Positions 37,165 to 46,900 of a DNA stretch of 64,000 nucleotides are shown piece after piece. The first letter of the stretch is position 1. The number at the start of each line of letters is the position of its first letter. The notes beneath the pieces were generated by a model. That model saw only the letters and a list, made by a program, of their open reading frames with translations. It did no database searches and was not told the DNA's origin. The stretch is from Phenylobacterium sp. (GTDB lineage: Bacteria; Pseudomonadota; Alphaproteobacteria; Caulobacterales; Caulobacteraceae), in NCBI RefSeq assembly GCF_022402485.1, contig NZ_JAKRSA010000025.1, positions 37,922 through 101,921 of the forward strand, written 5' to 3'. The translations under genes and the position numbers were made by a program.

Positions 37165-37851
37165 CTAGTGACCCTTGCCGCCTTTGCCCCCATGGCCGTG
37201 GCCCCCAGGACCGCGTCCGCCGTGGCCGCCCCAATGGCCGCCATAGCCCCCATGGCCGACCGAATAGCCGCCATGGATCGAGATGCGGGCGGATGCCACC
37301 GCCGAGGCATAGGCCTGAGCATAGGCCGTGGTGCCCGAGAAGGCCTCACCCGACCCGCCGGCCCCGACCACATAATAGCCGCCGCCGCCATAGCCATCCG
37401 ACGGGATCGGCCCCACGCCGCCGGCACCAGAGAAGAAGCTGCCTGGCAGTGTCAGGCCCTCGGCACCCTGGCAGGGATTGAAGCACGGCGCGCAGCAGGG
37501 CCCAGAGGCCACAGGCCCATGGACCGGCGTCATGTTGATCGGCGGTGCAAAGCCCGGGGGGCCGTAGACCTGCGGATAGACCTGGGCCGGGGGATAGGGG
37601 CCATAGGCCGGGTTCTGTCCCCAGGCCGTCTGCACGTCGCTGAAGGGGGGAAAGGCCCCCGGCGCATAGCCCGCCGCAGAATAGCCGCTGGATCCATAGG
37701 GAACGAGCGCCGGCGCGCCGGGATCAAAGCTCACAGGGCCTTGGCCATAGACCGGCGCACAGGGGTAGACGACGTTGCAGGCGCTGGCGACGCCGCCACT
37801 GAGCAGGGTCAGGGCAAGGCCGACGGCCAGGGAAACGGGCCAGGGCGACAT
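37165..37851 (-). CDS. Secreted Gly/Tyr/Pro-rich protein with His/Gly-rich tail
   Basis: A 228-residue protein of unrecognised family. A signal peptide (MSPWPVSLAVGLALTLLSGGVASA) precedes a low-complexity Pro/Tyr/Gly region (PYGSSGYSAAGYAPGAF and similar), then a Cys cluster (SGPCCAPCFNPC, four cysteines in twelve residues), and finally a tail of about 35 residues built almost entirely of Gly and His with terminal lysines. The tail and Cys cluster could bind metals, or the whole may be a structural extracellular or surface protein. A CtrA-like box lies 22 bp upstream of the start codon. Confidence 0.72.
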   Translation of the reverse strand: MSPWPVSLAVGLALTLLSGGVASACNVVYPCAPVYGQGPVSFDPGAPALVPYGSSGYSAAGYAPGAFPPFSDVQTAWGQNPAYGPYPPAQVYPQVYGPPGFAPPINMTPVHGPVASGPCCAPCFNPCQGAEGLTLPGSFFSGAGGVGPIPSDGYGGGGYYVVGAGGSGEAFSGTTAYAQAYASAVASARISIHGGYSVGHGGYGGHWGGHGGRGPGGHGHGGKGGKGH

Positions 37852-37872
37852 CGGGGGCTCCTGTCAAAAATC

Positions 37873-37888
37873 TTAACAGAAACCTAAC
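37873..37888. promoter_or_regulatory. Candidate CtrA-binding box upstream of the His/Gly-rich protein
   Basis: TTAA, seven bases (CAGAAAC), then CTAAC. This differs from TTAA-N7-TTAAC at one position, with exact spacing. It is embedded in an AT-rich promoter-like patch (37858-37892) directly upstream of the minus-strand start at 37851, close enough that it might instead overlap the promoter or leader. Confidence 0.42.
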
Positions 37889-38042
37889 ACTAACCGGCGG
37901 CACGGCCAGCCGGTGCAAGCGCGAGGCGAGCGCGACGCCCCCTAGGCACGATTGACGGCAGCGCCGAAATGGGGGGCCGTTCCCCCCGATGGGCGGCGCA
38001 TTTCGACCTCAAAAAGCCAGCGCGGCCACGGGGAAACAGGCC

Positions 38043-38240
38043 CTAGAAGTCTACGGCGATACCCTTGCGCTCCCAGTCCCCAAATCGGGTGGGCTCTGGG
38101 CCCTTGGGCCCTCCCTCCTCCGGGGCAGGCTGCAGGGCGGCTTCCGCCGAACGGCGGGCTTCGGCCTCTTCGAGGGCGCGGCGGGCGGCGGGGCTCAGGG
38201 GCTTATCGGGCGCCGCATTGGGGGGGAGGGTTTCGCTCAT
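38043..38240 (-). CDS. DUF1674 protein (succinate dehydrogenase assembly factor 4-like)
   Basis: A 65-residue protein ending GPEPTRFGDWERKGIAVDF, the diagnostic C-terminal motif of DUF1674/SDHAF4. In mitochondria this factor binds flavinated SdhA and protects it during complex II assembly. The bacterial homologue is presumed to do the same. The N-terminal half is Ala/Pro/Glu-rich and probably disordered. It is divergent from rsmB. No sdh genes are in the window. Confidence 0.88.
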   Translation of the reverse strand: MSETLPPNAAPDKPLSPAARRALEEAEARRSAEAALQPAPEEGGPKGPEPTRFGDWERKGIAVDF

Positions 38241-38378
38241 GGGCCTGATTTAGGACGCCGAGCCCCGCTTCGCCAGTCGCAGCCCGCCCTGGTGGCGACA
38301 GATCGCCGTGCTGACGAAAGGCACCCAGCCTGCGATCTTTCCTTGCCTGAGGGCTTTGGAGCGGGCACGTCGCAGCCG

Positions 38379-39662
38379 GTGAACGACGAAAATGATCTTG
38401 GCCTTCCCGCCCGGGCCGCCGCCCTGGACATCCTGACCGCCGCCCTGGCCCGCCGCACGGGGCTGGAGGAGGCGATCTCCACCAAGGCTTTCGGTGCCCT
38501 GTCGCCCCGCGACCGGGCCTTTGCCCGGGCCTTGGCCATGGCCACCCTGCGCCGGCTCGGCCCCATCGACCGGGCCCTGGACGCCAAGCTCGCCAAGCCC
38601 CCCCCGGAAGGTATCCGCCAGATCCTGCGAATCGGCGTCGCCCAGGCTTTCCTCCTGGAGACCCCGCCCCACGCCGCGGTGGCCACCAGTGTCGACCTCG
38701 CAGCCTCCCGCCGGGACACCGCGCCCTTCAAGGGCCTGGTCAATGCGGTCCTGCGCGGCCTGTTGCGGGAGCCGCCAAACCTGGACGACCCTGAGGCGCT
38801 CGCGCCACCCTGGCTGATGGCCCGCTGGCGCGCCGCCTTTGGCCCCGAGACCGCCCTGGAGATCGCCCAGGTGATCGCGCAGGAGCCGGCCACCGACCTG
38901 TCGGTCCGAGATCCCGCCACCAGAGAGGCCCTGGCCGCCGAACTGGAGGCCGAGATCCTGGACGGCGGCAGCCTGCGCACCGCCCGCCGGGGGGACCTGG
39001 CCACATGGCCCGGGTTCGAGGCCGGCGCCTGGTGGGTTCAGGACGCGTCTGCCGCCATCCCAGCCCGCCTCCTGGAGGCCGGCCCCGATCAGCAGGTCCT
39101 CGACCTCTGCGCGGCACCCGGCGGCAAGACCCTGCAACTGGCGGCCACCGGGGCCCGCGTAACGGCCCTGGACCGCTCGGCCGGCCGCCTCAAGCGCCTG
39201 GCGGCCAATCTGGAGCGCATGGGCCTGAAGGCCACCACCGTCACGGCCAATGCGGTGGACTGGACGGCACCCGACCTGTTTGACGCGGTCCTGCTGGACG
39301 CCCCCTGTTCTGCCACCGGCACCTTCCGCCGCCATCCCGATGTGCTTTGGGCCGCGCGGCCGGCGGATATCGCCAGTCTGGCCGAGACCCAGGCCCGGCT
39401 GCTGGACGCCACAGCCCTGCGGGTCGCTCCCCAGGGCCGGCTGATCTACTGCGTCTGCAGTCTGGAACCTGAGGAGGGCGAATCGCAGGTCGACGGCTTC
39501 CTGGCCCGTCACCCGAACTTCGCCCTGGAGCCCATTGTGGCAGGAGAAGGCGGCGCCCCGGCGCCTAGCGTGCGAGCAGACGGTACCTTGCGCATCCTGC
39601 CATTCCATAGCCCAGGGGGCACCGACGGCTTCTACATCGCTCGGTTTCTACGCCTGAGCTGA
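38379..39662 (+). CDS. rsmB: 16S rRNA m5C methyltransferase RsmB (Sun/Fmu)
   Basis: A 427-residue RsmB-type enzyme methylating C967 of 16S rRNA. The N-terminal NusB-like helical domain spans roughly residues 8-140 (ARAAALDILTAAL ... KGLVNAVLRGLL). The SAM-binding domain has DLCAAPGGKTLQLA, and the two conserved cysteines are in DAPCSATGTFRRHPD and YCVCSLEPEEGE, the second being the expected nucleophile. The usual T before that Cys is V here. A GTG at 38379 is the best family-length start. The frame is open 130 codons upstream, but that part overlaps the divergent DUF1674 gene and has no family similarity. Confidence 0.93.
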   Translation: MNDENDLGLPARAAALDILTAALARRTGLEEAISTKAFGALSPRDRAFARALAMATLRRLGPIDRALDAKLAKPPPEGIRQILRIGVAQAFLLETPPHAAVATSVDLAASRRDTAPFKGLVNAVLRGLLREPPNLDDPEALAPPWLMARWRAAFGPETALEIAQVIAQEPATDLSVRDPATREALAAELEAEILDGGSLRTARRGDLATWPGFEAGAWWVQDASAAIPARLLEAGPDQQVLDLCAAPGGKTLQLAATGARVTALDRSAGRLKRLAANLERMGLKATTVTANAVDWTAPDLFDAVLLDAPCSATGTFRRHPDVLWAARPADIASLAETQARLLDATALRVAPQGRLIYCVCSLEPEEGESQVDGFLARHPNFALEPIVAGEGGAPAPSVRADGTLRILPFHSPGGTDGFYIARFLRLS

Positions 39663-39728
39663 GCCCAGGCGACAAAGCCGGCGCGGCGGTCCTTGTAGCC
39701 CCCCCGCGGCTTGGGTTAAGTCCAGACG

Positions 39729-40391
39729 ATGCCGCGCACACCCCTCATCGCCCCCTCGATCCTGGCCGCTGATTTCGCCCGCCTGGGCGAGGAGTGCCGG
39801 GCCATTGAAGCCGCCGGCGCCGACTGGGTGCATATCGATGTGATGGACGGCCACTTCGTGCCCAATATCACCATCGGGCCCGACGTGGTGAAGGCCCTGA
39901 AGCCCCACGTCGCCATCCCCTTTGACGTGCACCTGATGATCGCCCCGGCCGATCCCTATGTGGAGGCCTTCGCCAAGGCCGGCGCCGACCTGATCAGCGT
40001 CCATCCTGAGAGCGGGCCGCATCTGAGCCGCACCTTGCAGCTGATCCGCAGCCTGGGCTGCAAGGCCGGTGTGGTGTTCAACCCCTCCACCTCGCCCACG
40101 GTCATCGAGGCGATCATGGACCAGATCGACCTAGTTCTGGTGATGTCGGTCAATCCTGGCTTTGGCGGCCAGAAGTTCATGACCTCGCAATTGGCCAAGA
40201 TCGCCCAGCTGCGCCAGATGATCGATGCCACAGGTCGGGACATCCACCTGGAGGTAGATGGCGGCGTGACGACGGAGACCGCCCCTCTCTGCCTTGAGGC
40301 CGGCGCCACGGCCTTGGTGGCCGGCACAGCGGTCTTCAAAGGCGGGCCTGAGACCTACGCCGCCAACATCACCGCCCTCCGGGGCGGGTGA
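39729..40391 (+). CDS. rpe: Ribulose-phosphate 3-epimerase
   Basis: A 220-residue TIM-barrel epimerase interconverting ribulose-5-P and xylulose-5-P in the pentose phosphate or Calvin routes. Visible signatures are IAPSILAADFARLGEE, HIDVMDGHFVPNITIGP (metal and catalytic Asp), VMSVNPGFGGQKF and EVDGGVTTETAPLC. Complete length. Its stop codon overlaps the GTG start of the heparinase-family gene by 4 bp. Confidence 0.97.
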   Translation: MPRTPLIAPSILAADFARLGEECRAIEAAGADWVHIDVMDGHFVPNITIGPDVVKALKPHVAIPFDVHLMIAPADPYVEAFAKAGADLISVHPESGPHLSRTLQLIRSLGCKAGVVFNPSTSPTVIEAIMDQIDLVLVMSVNPGFGGQKFMTSQLAKIAQLRQMIDATGRDIHLEVDGGVTTETAPLCLEAGATALVAGTAVFKGGPETYAANITALRGG

Positions 40392-42142
40392 GCGGGGCAC
40401 CCGTGGCCGGACAGCCTTTCCTGGCGCCGGCGTTCAGACGCCTGCCCGGTCAGGTGGCCATCCTGGCCCTTGCCGTCGGCCTGCGCCGACAGGTCCGTCG
40501 GGAGTGGGCTGGATCGCCCTTGCACCGATGGATGCTGGCCAGCCCCAAGCCTGAGGGCCTGACGGGGGCCAGCCGCGACCCAAGGCCCGGCCGGGCCGAG
40601 AATGGCCGCCGCATCCAGCTCGGTGACTTTACCTTCGCTGGCGTGACCCTGCATGCAGGACCCAAGGGCGATCCCTGGGATCGCCCCAATCCCAGCCGGC
40701 GTTTCGCCGTCGCCCTGCACCGGTTTGACTGGATGCGCGACCTGCTCGCGGTTGGCGAAAGCGGCGCGGTGGAGGGCCTGCGCCTGACCCTGCTGTGGCG
40801 GCGGACGTTCGGGCGGTGGAACGGATTTTCCTGGGACCCCGAGGTTCTTGAGCGACGGGTGTTCAACCTGGCCTGCGCCGCACCCGCCATCTGCACCGGG
40901 GCCTCGGACGCTGAGAGCGCCCAGATCGCCCTCGATCTCGCCCGCCAGGCCCGACACCTGCTGGCGACGATCGATAGTCCGGCACGCGCCGCAGAGCGGG
41001 CCTGCGCTGCCGCCCTGGCCGGCGCCGTCCTGACCGGCGAGGCCGGGGACCGTCTGGCCGCCAAGGCTTTGGAGCGGCTGACCCAGGCCCTGGCCGAGAC
41101 GGTTCAAGCCGACGGGGGGCACGCCTCCCGGTCCCCTCAGGCGGCGCTACATCTGCTGCTAGATCTGCAAACTCTGGACGAAGCGCTCGTCCAGCGCGGC
41201 ATTGCGCCCCCTGATGAAATGATGCGGGCCATCGACCGCCTAGTAGGCGCGGTACGTTTCTTTACCCTGGGCGACGGAGCCCTGCCGGTATTTCAGGGCG
41301 GCGAGGCTCTGCGTCCGACGGTGGTGGGTGCCGCACGCGCCAGCGAGAACGATGCTGGCCGCACCCTGCCGGCCAGCCGCAACGGCTATCAGCGTCTGGA
41401 GAGCCGCAGCCTGCAGCTGCTGGCTGACGCATCGCCCCCTGCCACAGGGGCCTGGAGCGTCACCGCCTGTGCCCAGCCCCTGGCCCTTGAAGTGCTCATC
41501 TCAGGCCGTCGGGCCATCACCAACTGCGGCTGGTCCCCCGACGCCACAGGGCCCGAGGCCCTGCGCCTGGCCGACGCCGCCTCCACCGCTTCCTTAGGCG
41601 ACCTGGCCTGTGGTGCCCCCGTGAGAGGCCTACAGGCCCGCGCCCTTGGGCCTCGGCTGATTGGTGCCGATGCACCGGTGAGCGCCAAGCGCCAGCAGGC
41701 CGAAGGTGCCCTTTGGCTGGAAATGTCCCACGATGGCTGGGTGCGCCGGTTTGGGCTGCGCCACGAGCGCCGACTCTATCTGGACCTGGCGGCCGACGAG
41801 CTGCGGGGGGAGGATCGGTTTTCCCCGGCGACAGAGGCCCCATCCGGCGAGGACCCCCGCCGGTTCATTCCCTTTGTCGTGCGCTTCCACATCCATCCCG
41901 ACGCCAAGGCGTCCCTGGCCCGGGACGGCAAGAGCGTGCTGATCAAGCCCGACGGTGAGGAAACCGGCTGGTGGCTGCGCAATGACGCCATGGAGGTGGC
42001 CATCGAGGCCTCGGTGTTCTTCCAGGATGGTCAGGCCCGACGCACCAGCCAGGTGGTGTTGCGCGGACAGGTCCGCCAGGAAACCGGTGCCCGGCTGCGC
42101 TGGAAGCTGGCGGCCGCCGAACCCTGGCCACCGCCCCGCTAG
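40388..42142 (+). CDS. Heparinase II/III family protein
   Basis: A 584-residue protein of the heparinase II/III superfamily. An N-terminal alpha/alpha-toroid spans roughly residues 130-330. A C-terminal beta-sandwich follows, containing YQRLESRSLQLLADASPP and FVVRFHIHPDAKASLA, the conserved FH-x-HPD segment of this family. No signal peptide is seen although known lyases are periplasmic. Caulobacterales keep one such gene, and a role in processing envelope polysaccharide is inferred. The GTG start is coupled to the rpe stop, and purH follows behind a riboswitch. Confidence 0.9.
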   Translation: MSGAPVAGQPFLAPAFRRLPGQVAILALAVGLRRQVRREWAGSPLHRWMLASPKPEGLTGASRDPRPGRAENGRRIQLGDFTFAGVTLHAGPKGDPWDRPNPSRRFAVALHRFDWMRDLLAVGESGAVEGLRLTLLWRRTFGRWNGFSWDPEVLERRVFNLACAAPAICTGASDAESAQIALDLARQARHLLATIDSPARAAERACAAALAGAVLTGEAGDRLAAKALERLTQALAETVQADGGHASRSPQAALHLLLDLQTLDEALVQRGIAPPDEMMRAIDRLVGAVRFFTLGDGALPVFQGGEALRPTVVGAARASENDAGRTLPASRNGYQRLESRSLQLLADASPPATGAWSVTACAQPLALEVLISGRRAITNCGWSPDATGPEALRLADAASTASLGDLACGAPVRGLQARALGPRLIGADAPVSAKRQQAEGALWLEMSHDGWVRRFGLRHERRLYLDLAADELRGEDRFSPATEAPSGEDPRRFIPFVVRFHIHPDAKASLARDGKSVLIKPDGEETGWWLRNDAMEVAIEASVFFQDGQARRTSQVVLRGQVRQETGARLRWKLAAAEPWPPPR

Positions 42143-42212
42143 ATCTTGATCGGTTGAGGGGGGAGCCCCCACCGCATTGACAGCCGCCGCCGCCGGGGGC
42201 TAGAGCGCCCCT

Positions 42213-42287
42213 GTCCTGCGTGACTGGCGAAATTGAGGTGGGTGACCACCGGGGAGCCAGGACCTCATCTGCCGCTCGCCTGGGCAC
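42213..42287 (+). promoter_or_regulatory. ZTP (pfl) riboswitch controlling purH
   Basis: The hallmark strings are in order: GTCCTG (P1, 42213-42218), CGTGACTGGCGAA, a short P2 stem GGTGG/CCACC with loop GTGA, the invariant CCGGGGAGC, CAGGAC closing P1 (42258-42263), and after a short linker CCGCTCGCCTGGGCA (42272-42286), the 3' pseudoknot half. This matches the ZMP/ZTP-sensing pfl motif, which senses the purine intermediate ZTP when 10-formyl-THF is scarce. purH, which consumes ZMP, begins 31 bp downstream. No clear terminator hairpin with T-run follows, so control is probably translational. Confidence 0.94.
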
Positions 42288-42317
42288 GCCTTGTCACCTT
42301 CCCGCCAGGAGACCGCC

Positions 42318-43931
42318 GTGCCCGCCGCCCCCGACTTTCCCCCTGCCCCCGACGCCGTCAAACCGGTCCGCGCCCTTCTGTCGGTGTCCGACAAGACCGG
42401 ACTGGTCGAGGCCGCCCGGGCGCTTTCTGAGATGGGGGTGGAGCTGGTGTCCACCGGCGGCACCAAGGCGGCCATCGCGGCGGCGGGCCTGGCCGTGAAG
42501 GACGTGGCCGACCTGACGGGTTTCCCGGAGATGATGGACGGCCGGGTCAAGACCCTGCACCCGGTGGTGCATGGGGGCCTTCTGGGCGTCCGCGATGCTG
42601 AGCATCACGCCCAGGCCATGGCCGAGCACGGCATTGGCCCCATCGATATCGTCTATGTCACCCTCTATCCGTTCGAACAGACGGTGGCGGCAGGCGGCGA
42701 TTTCGCCGCCTGTGTTGAGAACATTGATATCGGCGGGCCGGCCATGATCCGCTCGGCGGCCAAGAACCACGGCTATGTGGCGGTCTGCACCGAACGGACC
42801 GACCTGGAGGAGGTGATCGCGGCCTTGGAGGCCAGTGGCGCGACCTCGCTGGCCCTGCGCAAGTCCCTGGCCGCCCGGGCCTATGCTCGCACAGCCGCCT
42901 ATGACGCGGCCATTTCCCAGTGGTTCGCCCTTGAACTCGCCGATCCCGCGCCCCGACGCCGGGCCTTCGCCGGGGAACTGGTCCAGACCATGCGCTATGG
43001 GGAGAACCCCCATCAGGCCGCAGCCTTTTACCGCGACGGCTCAGGCCGGCCGGGCGTGGCCAGCGCCACCCAGCTTCAGGGCAAGGCGCTGTCCTATAAC
43101 AACATCGCCGACACCGACGCGGCCATCGAGCTGGTGGCCGAGTTCGACCCCGCCGCCAGCGCAGCGGTGACCATCATCAAACACGCCAATCCCTGCGGCG
43201 TGGCCCTGGGTGCCAACCTGGCTGAGGCCTACAGCCGCGCCCTGCAATGCGATCCGGTCTCGGCCTTTGGCGGGATCGTGGCGGTCAACCGCCGGCTGGA
43301 CGCCGCAGCGGCCCGGGAAATCGTCAAGGTGTTCACCGAGGTGGTGGTGGCACCGGACGCCGATGAGGACGCCATCGCCGTCTTTAAGAAAAAAAAGGAC
43401 CTGCGCCTCCTGATCACCGGGGCCTTGCCCGATCCGAAGGGGCCTGGGCTCACCTGGCGCCAGGTGGCCGGAGGCTTTCTGGTCCAGGGCCGCGACGTGG
43501 CCCACATCACCGCCGCCGATCTGAAGATCGTCACCCAGCGCCAGCCCACCGAAGCCGAGCTGCGCGACATGCTGTTTGCCTTCACCGTGGCCAAGCATGT
43601 GAAGTCCAACGCCATTGTCTATGCCCGGGACGGCCAGACCGCCGGCATTGGGGCGGGCCAGATGAACCGCAAGGATTCGGCCCGCATCGCCGCCGTCCGC
43701 GCGGCTGAGGCCGCCGAGGCCGCCGGGTTGCCGGAGTCCCTGGCCAAGGGTGCCGCCTGCGCCTCGGACGCCTTCTTCCCCTTCGCTGACGGCCTGCTGC
43801 AGGCCGCCGAGGCCGGGGCCACCGCCGTGATCCAGCCCGGCGGCTCCATCCGTGACGACGAGGTCATCGCCGCCGCTGACGCAGCAGGCCTCGCCATGGC
43901 CTTCACCGGCGTCCGGGTCTTCCGGCACTGA
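42318..43931 (+). CDS. purH: Bifunctional AICAR transformylase/IMP cyclohydrolase
   Basis: A 537-residue enzyme for the last two steps of IMP synthesis. The N-terminal MGS-like cyclohydrolase domain shows [27 protein letters not shown] and [15 protein letters not shown]. The C-terminal transformylase has the catalytic Lys-His in [14 protein letters not shown] and [12 protein letters not shown]. Initiation is at GTG 42318 with AGGAG six bases upstream. An in-frame TTG at 42291 lies inside the end of the ZTP riboswitch region and is not used. Regulated by that riboswitch. Confidence 0.98.
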   Translation: MPAAPDFPPAPDAVKPVRALLSVSDKTGLVEAARALSEMGVELVSTGGTKAAIAAAGLAVKDVADLTGFPEMMDGRVKTLHPVVHGGLLGVRDAEHHAQAMAEHGIGPIDIVYVTLYPFEQTVAAGGDFAACVENIDIGGPAMIRSAAKNHGYVAVCTERTDLEEVIAALEASGATSLALRKSLAARAYARTAAYDAAISQWFALELADPAPRRRAFAGELVQTMRYGENPHQAAAFYRDGSGRPGVASATQLQGKALSYNNIADTDAAIELVAEFDPAASAAVTIIKHANPCGVALGANLAEAYSRALQCDPVSAFGGIVAVNRRLDAAAAREIVKVFTEVVVAPDADEDAIAVFKKKKDLRLLITGALPDPKGPGLTWRQVAGGFLVQGRDVAHITAADLKIVTQRQPTEAELRDMLFAFTVAKHVKSNAIVYARDGQTAGIGAGQMNRKDSARIAAVRAAEAAEAAGLPESLAKGAACASDAFFPFADGLLQAAEAGATAVIQPGGSIRDDEVIAAADAAGLAMAFTGVRVFRH

Positions 43932-43953
43932 AGACCCACCGTTTGAGCCCCGC

Positions 43954-46900
43954 TCAACCCTCGGCGCGGACGGCCAGTTCGCGCAGGGCGCTGTGAGCAA
44001 TGGTCAGCTTGGCGAAGGTCCAACCCCCGGAGGCGGCTTCGATTTCGGCCAAGGTTCGGCGCGCTGCGGTAACGGCATCTTCGGCCCGGACGGCCCAGGC
44101 CTTGATCGCGGCCTCCGCAGCCATGGCATCAGCCCCCGCGCCCGGGCCCTTGGCCCTGGCCATAACGCCTTTGGCGACGGCGGTCTGTTCGGTGAGCAGG
44201 TCCTCGATCAGCCGCCGAACGGCGGTGCGCTCGAAGATATCGCCGGCCGAATGCCCGCCAGCCGCCGCCCGTAGCCGGTCGAAGCCGAACACCTCGCCGA
44301 CCTTGTGGTGCAGGCGCGCCACCGCCTCGATCGGCCAGCTGGACGCCTCCGCCAGGTCCGCGAGATCCGCCGCGATGGTCAGGGGCTGAAGCTCAACCAC
44401 CGCCCGCGCCAGATCCTCTGGGGCACCGGCGGCCACCAGCCGTGTGGCCAGGGCGTCGAGGCCCGCCCGCTCCACCGGGGTCAGCACCTGTGGTGCCAGG
44501 GCCTTCAGCGCCCGGGCCGGCTTGGCGTAACGGTCGATCAGACCGCTGACCCCTTCACCCTGGCGTTGGGCGCGGCGGGCGAACCAGAAGGTCAGGCCGC
44601 GCAGCTGGCGGGCCAGTTGGCGCAGCAACAGCAACTGAGCCTGGGCCGGGATCTGGTTGTCGAGGGCCTCTACAGCTTCCCAGAGGGTGGTCAGATCCAA
44701 GACCGCACGGGCCGCCTCATAGCCCACGAAGAAAGCCCGGGCCTCGCAGCCGGCGGCCGCCATGAGGCGGCCAGGGAAACTCGGCCCACAGCGATTGACC
44801 ACATCATTGGCCACCACCGTGGCGATGATCTCCCGGCGCAGGCGATGGCGGCGCATTTCGGGAGCAAACCGCATGAGGGGGCCGGGGAAATACCCCTCCA
44901 GCACCTGCTCAAACCAGGGGTCGTCGGGGACTTCGGTCTCGACCATGTCCCGGAACAGCTGGATCTTGCCGTAGGCCATGAGCACGGCCAGCTCAGGCCG
45001 GGTGAGGCCCAGACCCGCCTCAGCACGCTTGGCGAGGGCGAGGGCATCCGGCAGCCCCTCGACCACCCGGTCCAGGCGCCCGATGGACTCCAGGCGGACC
45101 ATGAAGCGGGCATGGGGTTCCAGCTCCCCGACCGTATCCAGCTCCAGGAGGGACAGGGCCTGATTCTGATCGTAGTTGTGCGCCAGTACATGGTCGGCCA
45201 CGTCGGTGATCATCGACCGCAACAACTTGTCCCGGTCGGGCCGCGTCAAGGCACCGGCCCGCTCAGCCATGCCGGTGAGGATCTTGATGTTCACTTCATG
45301 GTCGGAGGAATCCACCCCCGCCGAATTGTCGATGGCATCGTTGTTCACCCGACCACCGGCCTGGGCAAACGCAATCCGGGCAGCCTGGGTCAGGCCAAGA
45401 TTGGCCCCCTCCCCCACCACGCGCACCCGAAGGTCCTGGGCGTTGACCCGCAGGGGATCGTTGGTCTTGTCGCCCACATCGGCGTGGCTTTCGGTGGCCG
45501 CCTTCACATAGGTGCCGATGCCGCCGAGATAGAGCAGTTCGGCCTTGGCCTTTAGGATGGCGCTGATCAGCTCCACCGGGGTCAGGGTCTCGGCGCTGAG
45601 CCCAAGCACAGCGCGCACCTCGGGGCTGAGGGGAATGGACTTCTGGCTGCGGGGGAAGACGCCGCCGCCTGCGGAGATTTTGCTCCGGTCATAATCGTCC
45701 CAGGACGAGCGCGGCAGGGCGAACAGCCGCTCGCGCTCGGCGAAGCTCGCGGCGGTGTCCGGGTCGGGGTCCAGGAAGATGTGCCGGTGGTCGAAGGCGG
45801 CCAGCAGGCGGATCTGCCGCGACAGCAGCATGCCGTTGCCAAACACGTCCCCGGACATGTCGCCCACGCCGACGACCGTGAAGGGCTCGGCCTGGATGTC
45901 CTTGCCGAGTTCCCGGAAGTGGCGCTTGACCGCCTCCCACGCCCCCCGGGCGGTAATGCCCATTTCCTTATGGTCATAACCGGCAGAGCCCCCCGAGGCG
46001 AAGGCGTCCCCCAGCCAGAACCCGTAGGACTCGGCCAGCCCGTTGGCGATGTCGGAAAAGGTGGCTGTGCCCTTGTCGGCGGCCACCACCAGATAGGGAT
46101 CTTCCCCGTCGTGGGCGACCACGCCCTTGGGGGGGATCACCTGACCTTCCGGGGTCAGGTTGTCAGTGATGTCCAGGAGCCCCCGCAGGAAGGTCTTATA
46201 GGCTTCGACGCCCGCCGCGCGGACAGCCTCAGGGCTGCCCCCCACCGGCAGGGCCTTGGGATAGAAGCCGCCCTTGGCGCCGACCGGTACGATGACCGCG
46301 TTCTTGACCTGCTGGGCCTTGGCCAGGCCCAGCACCTCGGTGCGGAAATCGTCGCGGCGGTCAGACCAGCGCAGACCCCCACGGGCCACGGGGCCAAAGC
46401 GCAGGTGCACCCCCTCCACCGTGGTCGACCAGACATAGATCTCCCGATAGGGCTTGGGCGCGGGCAGATCCGCCAAGGTCTCGCTGGCCACCTTGAAGCT
46501 GATGAACGGCGACGGCGCCCCGTCAGGGCCGATCTGATAATAGTTGGTCCGCAGAATGGACTGCACGAGTAGGGCGATGCGGCGCAGAACCCGGTCATCG
46601 TCCAGGCTCTCGACCATCTGCAGGGCTTCGGTGATCTCCTCCATCACCGCCTCGGCCTGAACCTGCCGTTCGGCCAGGTCGGCCCGGACCGCCGGGTCAA
46701 AGCGGGTGCGGAACAGGTCAAGGATCAGCCGGGTGACGCCGGGCCTGCGGCTCAGGGCGTCTTCCTGCAGGCGTTGGGAGGGATCAAGGCCGGTCTGCTG
46801 ACGATAGCGGGCCAATGCCCGGACCAGGGCCGCCTCCCGCCAGCCGATGGACAATTCCAGCACCAGGCGGTTGAAGCCGTCGTTTTCGGTCTGACCGGTC

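Noticed and set aside
37293..37887. Plus-strand frames opposite the His/Gly-rich secreted protein
   Set aside because: The minus-strand frame has the signal peptide and better coding signal. The plus-strand products are Arg/His/Ala-rich artefacts.
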